A stretch of 64,000 nt of DNA from Calamus simplicifolius (Eukaryota > Streptophyta > Magnoliopsida > Arecales > Arecaceae): positions 660,965 through 724,964 of the forward strand of contig UESW01004010.1 of assembly GCA_900491605.1 (NCBI GenBank). Direction: 5' to 3'. The notes under the pieces were generated by a model that searched no databases, was not told where the DNA came from, and worked only from the letters and a program-made list of their open reading frames with translations. Both the position numbers and the translations under genes were made by a program. This document shows, piece by piece, positions 57,588-64,000 of this stretch; the stretch's first letter is position 1; each line of letters starts with the position of its first letter.

Positions 57588-59790
57588 CAAGGTATGCCAA
57601 ACTGCACCAAACCATTCGATACTACACATATCAAATCACACCAGTTTCGAACCAATTTAATTTATCATTTTGAAATGGTACAGACTGGTACTACTCGTAA
57701 ACCATCCTACATAATCTAGAATCATCTTAAACTAACTTTATATTGACTTTATACCATGCCAAACCATCTCGTACCTTGCTGAACCACCCAATTTAGCTTG
57801 GTATGAGGCAGTTTATATATTAGAACCTTCTAATTCACCTAACCGGTGCAATGTCGATTTGGTACGAAATGACCAATATACCGTTGGTTCAGTGAAAGAT
57901 GAACTATTTAGTTTAGCTTGATATGGAGCAGTTTATAGGTTAGAACTTTTTAGTTCATCTAATTGATACACTGTTGATTTGGTATGAGATGACTAGTATG
58001 CTATCGATACGATACAGTACACCTCGTATAGAACCAAACCAGTCTAGTACCGACATGGTACCAATTCTTGGTACGACAAACATTGGTTTTATGTTAGAAT
58101 TTTATAATTTTTGTTGAGTGTCTATCAAAAGCAAATTAACAACATTTGAAAGATTTTTAACTTTTGACCAAAACCAATCCAAATTTATTCTCTGTCCTGC
58201 AATTTTGCTATCTTCAACTAAAATGACAAGGAGTTTCGATCCATTTTAGTGGTGTCAAAAATGACTAAAACTTACTTAACACAAAACTTAAAATAAAATC
58301 TTACATAATAAGTATCAATCTAATGTCATTTATTTATTTCTTTAAATATATGTATCTAATTAAAATTATTTTTAAGCCATATCTTTATTTCTTTGAGTTG
58401 AAAAAGGAACTTAGTTTTAGGACATAAAACCTAAGTCTTGGGATATATTTTTGAAATATGAAATTCTAGGGCTTTTCCTTTTTGACTTAGACACATTTAT
58501 TTCTAAGTCATGTCTTTGCTTATAGTTCTATGCAAGGTATGCCAAACTATACTGAACCATCTAGTACAGGGCATACCAAACCATACCAATTCTAAACTAG
58601 TATAATTCATCATTTTGAAATGGTACAGGAATGGTACTGCCCCCAAACCATCCTACATAACCTAGAACCATTTTAGACCAACCTTATATTGATCTTATAC
58701 CATGCCAAACTGTCTCGTACCATGTTGAACCACCCCGTTTAGCTTGGTATGGAGCAATTTATATGTTAGAACCTTCCAATTCACCTAACCATTATACCAT
58801 CAATTTGGTACAAGATGACCAGTATACTATCGGTTTAGTATGAGCAAGGTAAACCATCCAGTTTTGCTCGACATGAGGCAGTTTATATGTTAGAACCTTT
58901 TGGTTCCCCTAATCGGTACCCTATCAATCTAGTGCAAGATGATCAGCATAGTACCAGTTTGGTGCGGTACACCTTGCTCCAAATCGGACAGTTTATCGAA
59001 AAGGTACCAGCTTTTGGTACAACAAACCTTGGTTTTATGTTAGAAATTTATAATTTTTGTTGAATGGGTATCAAAAGAAAATTAACAATATTTGAAATAT
59101 TTTTAACATTTGTTCAAAACCAATCCAAATTTACTCTATTACCAACAATTTTGCTATCTTCAACTAAAATGACCATGAGTTTTGATCCATTTTAGTTTGG
59201 TACAGGATGAGATACTGTCGATTTATTATGGGTGAGGTGAACCACCCATTTTAGCTTGGTATGAGGTAGTTTGTAGGTTAGAATATTCCAATTTACCTAA
59301 TCGGTACGCTATCAATCAGTGTGGGATGATTAGTATGTCGTTGGTTCAGTAACGTACACCTCATAAGAAACCGAACTAGTCTAGTATTAAAATGGTACTA
59401 GTTCTTGGTACAACAAACATTGGTTTTATGTTAGAATTTTGCAATTTTTGTTGAATGGGTATCAAAAGCAAATTAACAACATTTGAAAGATTTTTAACTT
59501 TTGGCCAAAACCATTACAAATTTACTCTATTTCCAACAATTTTGCTATCTTCAACTAGAATGACCAAGAGTTTCGATCCATTTTAGTAGTGTCAAAAATG
59601 ACTAAAACTTACTTAACACAACTTAAAATAAAATATTACATAATAAGTATCAATCTAATGCTGTTTATTTATTTCTTTGAGCTAAAAAAGGGACTTAGTT
59701 ATAGGACATAAAACCTAAGTCTTGGGATATATTTCTAAAATATGAAATTTTGGGGTTTTCCTTTTTGACTTAGAAACATTTTTTTTTCAA
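57588..59790 (+). repeat. Large imperfect tandem repeat, about 950-bp unit, 2.3 copies
   Basis: CAAGGTATGCCAAACT starts units at about 57588 and 58534. A third, partial unit from about 59190 repeats TTTAGCTTGGTATGAGG, CTTGGTACAACAAAC and CCTAAGTCTTGGGATATAT. Within units there are sub-blocks rich in GGTAC and ACCATACC-type motifs (AGCTTGGTATGAGGCAGTTT recurs). It is non-coding and resembles GGTACC-rich dispersed repeats; a similar patch occurs at 30345-30500. Confidence 0.8.
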
Positions 59791-61919
59791 GAATCTTGTG
59801 AAAGGGTAACTTCTTTCTATGTTCAGAATATATTTGTTGCAAGAAGTGAAGAGAAGATGACTTACCAAGACTTAGAGAAGAGGAATTGCATGATTTAAAC
59901 TTGGATTGAGCTCAAACATTAGAAAGTCTAAAATTTTCAAACGTTGAAAATGTCATTAAACATAAACCATTGTTGGCACTCTAAAATAATGTGATAAATG
60001 AATTTTTGAACTTTTTTTTTTTGTGAAATCATACAACTATCTTGGCTTAAACAGCCAAGCCAAGGTTTGTTGTACCAATACATATTACCCATATTGGGTA
60101 TATTATGTTGCATTGGCATCAAACCAAGACTTAATAAGAAGGCTTACAAAGTCTCGATATACCAAACTAACCAATGCACTAGGCATAATGACACTGCACC
60201 AGTGTAGTGTTGGCACATTGCAATTGCAAATCTTAGCAAGAACTAGCACCAACAGGTACCCAAGAACTCATACAGTCTAAAGTGGCATCTACAATGTTTT
60301 CTTGAGATTTTTATTTGTTACTTACCTTTTATTTCTTATATTTGTATTGTTTTTTATCAAAACAACCATAACAAGTAAAAGAATTAAAATTACTAAAATC
60401 AAAATTTTTGAGGCCCAATTAAGAGGGGCTATGTATTATGGAACAATAGGAAGGAAGGCTATGTGTTGCTTATTCTTAACAAGTGGACATGACAATTATT
60501 ATAAGACTACCTTGAAATTGAAAGACCCAAAATCTCAGGAATCTACTACAAGAGGCTATTAGATAGAACCTAGCTGCATTTATTTCACTCTTTTGCAAAG
60601 TCTTCCAACATTGTGAAAAGAGCTTGCTCTATAAATGCAATTCTTCTTCAAAATTGACAATAAAATAGGATTTTTGAAGTGGGTTACTTTGGAGCTTGAG
60701 CAAAAGTACCTCCTCCCAAACTTCTTTTATGTTTGTGATGAGGATATTCTTGCCTTAAAGACCTTTGAGAAGGGTACATTTCTATTGCCACCAATGATTA
60801 TGAAGGGTGCATTGATAGCAATCTAGTAGCATAATTTACCTATTTATCAACCATCATCCATGAATTCGGTCTATCCTAGTTTCAACAAGGCATTGGAATT
60901 TTTGTTGAGTACTTTGTGAAATCTTACTACTACTTCCTCAGCACTTTGAGAATTAAGGAGGGCTACCATCAAAGCCCCTTGCTAACCTAAATACAGACAT
61001 AAGCAAAGTTATTCTTATGACCAATAATCAAAAGTAAGATACTAAGATAATTCTAGAAGAAAAACTCGACAAGAGGAATTGACAATGGCTTAACAAATAA
61101 ATCTTCTCCGATCATTCCCCAAAAATGCCCCCATCTCTTTTTTCAGTGTCCCTACCTCAATGAGATTCGGAACTCCTTCAAGCGCCTTTTGCAAATCTAG
61201 TGCTAGCAAAGCTCCCACTTCTTACAGACATTTGGAGAAGAAAGTGATAAAAGAAATTTATAAGGGGGGCATTTCTTGGCTATCACTCTCCTTTGATGCA
61301 TTTACTCTTTAGTTCCAATGCACAAAAACCTTGAAATCAAATCTACCCTGGCTAGACAATTTGAAAAGATCTTAAATTATTCTACCAAAGTAATAATTTC
61401 ATGATATATGGTGGCAAACTATTTTTAGTTATTTTAGCACTACCAAGTATGAGAAAAAAGTTGTAGATCCAAAGGACGATGCCCATATAAAGAATACAAG
61501 TAATTGATTTTTGGGCATCATATTTATAGGATACAAACAGCACAAAGCACTTTGGTTGTAATGATATTGAAGCAATCAAACACTGAGCATGTCAATGCAC
61601 TAAAAAGCATGGATATTGCAAACTGCACATCAAATTCTTGTTCAGTACATATCATATGCTTGTCGAAGAAGGCTAGAATATGAGTTGGATGCTTGTTCTA
61701 ACATATCCTTTAAAATTAAAAAGGGGCTTCAAATACTTTCCAAATATGCCCAAGATATGTATCATATCTAGGGATGAGGAGGTGGTGCTTTCTTTCCTTT
61801 AATCATTGTTCACCCTTTTATGATGGATAGTGATCATTCATGTTTGTTGATCACAATCTATACTTAATCTAGCAACATCGATACGACAGACTAAAATCAA
61901 TCAGGAGTAGGATGGGACA
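59791..61919. other. Unassigned DNA
   Basis: AT-rich. Frames at 60302-60562 and 60635-60826 are short and lack known motifs. No gene is supported. Confidence 0.5.
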
Positions 61920-62742
61920 TGATACGGCTGGCCATTTCCTCTGGGTGGTATTATCTTTTGCATGATTTTTGAAAGCAATGATGTGATAGCAAAACCCCTT
62001 TCGCGGGGCCTTCAGCGTCGGCCTTCAGCGTCGGCCCCAGTGCTAGGACTTTGGCTCTGGCCTCCAGCGCTGGCATCCAGCATCGGCCACCAGCATCGGC
62101 CTTCAGCGTCGGCCCCAGCACTGACTTTGGCTCCGGTCTTCAGCGTCGGCCACCAGCGTCGGCCCCAGCGCTGAGACTTTGGCTCCGGCCTCTAGCATCG
62201 GCATCCAGTGACGGCCCTCCAACGTCAGCCTCCAGCGCTGACCTCCAGCCCCGACTCCCAGCGTCGGCCTTCAAAATTTTCCACATACACAATGATCAGT
62301 CTCATACAATGGATCCCGCGATCTAAGGTCTACTGCTGAGCACCTCGCTCACCAAAATCACGGGCAAGTGTTAGCTTGATCGGCGGTTACCGCTATAAAC
62401 GGCCCTTATCCAGCAACAGCCCAATGACTTTCCGTTTGATGAAACATCACAACGGGAAAGATTCGATGGTTCCAACAGAACAAGGTAAATGGGATCCCAG
62501 ACAGGTATAAAAAGAGGACCCGAGCTCCATGCGAGAGGACTCTCTCTCTGGCTTCCTCTTTAAAATTCAACTCAGAAATCATATCCCTGTTCTATGACTC
62601 ACTGACTTGGGCATCAGAGGGTCCCCGCCGGAACCATCGGTCCGGGACTTTTTGTAGGCTCTAGAAGGAAGACGGCGACCTCTCTGCACACGCAACAATC
62701 TTAGCCTACCCGACGTTCATCGCACATGATTTGATAGCAACA
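61920..62742 (+). repeat. 5' LTR of Tat element 2 (823 bp)
   Basis: From TGATACGGCTGG to TTGATAGCAACA, directly before the PBS. It contains a CAGCGTCGGCC minisatellite (62008-62270) and a TATA box at 62506. Confidence 0.85.
62506..62513 (+). promoter_or_regulatory. LTR TATA box of Tat element 2
   Basis: TATAAAAA in ACAGGTATAAAAAGAGGACC, in the expected place upstream of R/U5. Confidence 0.75.
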
Positions 62743-62745
62743 GAT

Positions 62746-62756
62746 TGGCGCGCCAG
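62746..62756 (+). other. Primer-binding site of Tat element 2
   Basis: TGGCGCGCCAG followed by GAAGGGGGG; identical core to element 1. Confidence 0.75.
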
Positions 62757-62821
62757 GAAGGGGGGACTCAGACCGGATCGAAAGTTCTCCCTGGAACCCC
62801 TTCAGTTTTGCAAAGGAAACG

Positions 62822-64000
62822 ATGGTGACTATGCGAGCACAAGAGGCTTCCTCCAGTCAGGTAGTCGGGCGCATTCCACGAGCTGAGCATTCGGAGGCCA
62901 ATCCCCATGCTCTGCCCCCTGCACTGACAAGCCAACCTGACCGGCTTGATGTTCTAGCACACCAGGTCCAGGATCTGACGACGATGGTCCGGGGGCTGCA
63001 AGAACATTACTTGGCTGCTGTAACTCAACCCCCTATGCTGGACGAAGGGGTGCGGGGAACAGTCCAGTCTCACCAAGGAGGGACCCCGCCTGAGGTCTCC
63101 CACCGTTTGCCCCCCGAACCTCATCACCAAGGGACCTCGAAGCGGCGGCGGTCTCCCTCTCGCCACTCCGGTCGTTCTCACCATCGGCTGGAGAAAAGAG
63201 AGTCCAGGCGGGCGCATTCTTCATGCCGAAGATCTTCTTTAGCTCCTTCCTCTGATTCATCCCAAGATGGCACTCTCTGGAAAACCATCCATCGGGCCGA
63301 GCAAAGGCTCGATGAGTATAACCGACGGTTGGACGAGCTCATCCGCCGGATCACCAACCCTTACGGGACAGCTTATGAACGCCATCCCCGCTTTCCCATC
63401 GCATCATGAAGGAGCCGGTCCTACTACAGTTCCGTCTCCCCCAACTGGATCTGTATGATGGGACGATGGATCCCCTTGACCACCTGGAGAGCTACAAGGT
63501 CCTTATGCAGGTCCAGGGAGCGACGAACTCCCTTTTATGCGTCGCCTTTCCGGCCACTCTCCGAAAGCGGCGCGCATGTGGTACTCCCGCTTGCCCCCGT
63601 GCAGCATCAACTCATTTTGTCAGCTCGAGCGATCTTTTCTGGCTCACTTTGATGCTTGTCGAAAGATCCCGCGAGTGGCAGATAGCCTCTTTGCTATTCA
63701 GCAAAGGAGTGGCGAGACCTTGAATGATTTCGTCGCTCGATTTAAGGAGGCAGCGTTGGAGGTGTACAACCTGGAAGGTTCCGTAGCCACTTTGGCCCTG
63801 AAATAAGGACTTCGCCCATCCAAGTTCGCGTATTCCCTGGATAAGAAGCCTCTGAGTTCTTATGTTGAGCTTCTGAGCCGAGCCCAAAAGTACATCCACA
63901 CCGACGAGGTGGATTCTTCCAGGAGAGAAGTTGACAAGAACACCAGTAATAAACACCGCCCACTGATCACGCCGGCGCACGACCTCGAAAGCTCGAGCCT
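62822..64000 (+). pseudogene. gag of Tat element 2, partial and frameshifted
   Basis: Starts MVTMRAQEASSSQVVG at 62822. The Arg/Ser/His-rich linker runs to about 63250, followed by IHRAEQRLDEYNRRLDELIR. A stop near 63407 precedes FRLPQLDLYDGTMDPLDHLE (from about 63431), then a shift near 63565 leads to WYSRLPPCSINSFCQLERSF and SGETLNDFVARFKEAALEVY. An in-frame TAA lies at 63804, followed by FAYSLDKKPLSSYVELLSRA. The window ends before the zinc-knuckle tail. It is clearly homologous to the gag at 38515 and inactive. Confidence 0.87.

Larger units (their letters stand above)
61920..64000 (+). mobile_element. Second Tat-lineage LTR retrotransposon, 5' part only
   Basis: Begins TGATACGGCTGGCC. 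It has an 823-bp LTR, the same PBS as element 1 and a homologous gag, and continues beyond the window. The LTR differs strongly from that of element 1 except near its 3' end (CCGGAACCATCGGTCCGG against CCGGAACCACTGGTCCGG). It is therefore a separate subfamily. Confidence 0.9.

Noticed and set aside
60302..60826. Two consecutive frames of 86 and 63 residues
   Set aside because: No known motif, AT-driven composition and no splice or frame continuity between them.

Overview
The window is nuclear DNA of a flowering plant. The evidence is AT-rich intergenic DNA, spliced plant-type genes (GT/AG introns, polypyrimidine tracts), plant hAT, CACTA (En/Spm), Ty3/Gypsy-Tat and TRIM elements, and captured pieces of plant genes. 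A monocot, perhaps a palm, would fit, but that is inference; nothing in the sequence fixes the species. I found no intact single-copy host gene and no tRNA, rRNA or CRISPR locus. Almost everything recognisable is a transposable element, and most lie inside others.

Layout. 1-3774: AT-rich DNA with two copies (R1, R2) of an LTR-like repeat. 3775-9189: a hAT-type element (8-bp target duplication GTTGGAAT) that received a second, transposase-bearing hAT at 4475-9111 (imperfect 8-bp duplication GTATAAAC/GTTTAAAC). A paralogous copy of the surrounding repeat at 34074-34895 is the unoccupied site. 9991-10140: a lone CACTA-type end. 10496-11051: a complete TRIM on the minus strand. 12130-32779: a 20.6-kb CACTA element (TSD TGT) with decayed TNPD and TNPA-like genes and one captured RAB-GTPase exon. 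Its TNPA-like gene is split by a second CACTA at 23566-28662 (TSD TCA), which carries captured GEM-like/GRAM-family and probable KH-domain gene pieces. 32780-37550: mostly unassigned DNA, an AT-rich block and a LINE tail.

37551-52162 is a Ty3/Gypsy Tat-lineage retrotransposon: 5' LTR, PBS, broken gag, protease, RT, RNase H, a second RNase H, a damaged integrase, minisatellites, a three-exon antisense gene with its own TATA box, PPT and a truncated 3' LTR. Its 24-25-bp minisatellite is interrupted by a 3.6-kb non-autonomous hAT-type element (perfect TSD CTGAAGCC) whose interior is a 2.8-kb CGATCG-rich minisatellite. 52163-61919 holds two more R copies (R3, R4) and a roughly 950-bp-period tandem repeat at 57588-59790. 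61920-64000 is the 5' end of a second Tat-lineage element, cut by the window edge.

Functionally this is an element graveyard. Every coding region is broken by frameshifts or stops, several of them CGA-to-TGA changes that suggest methylated-CpG decay. The informative content is the insertion order, the captured gene pieces and the satellite-forming regions.
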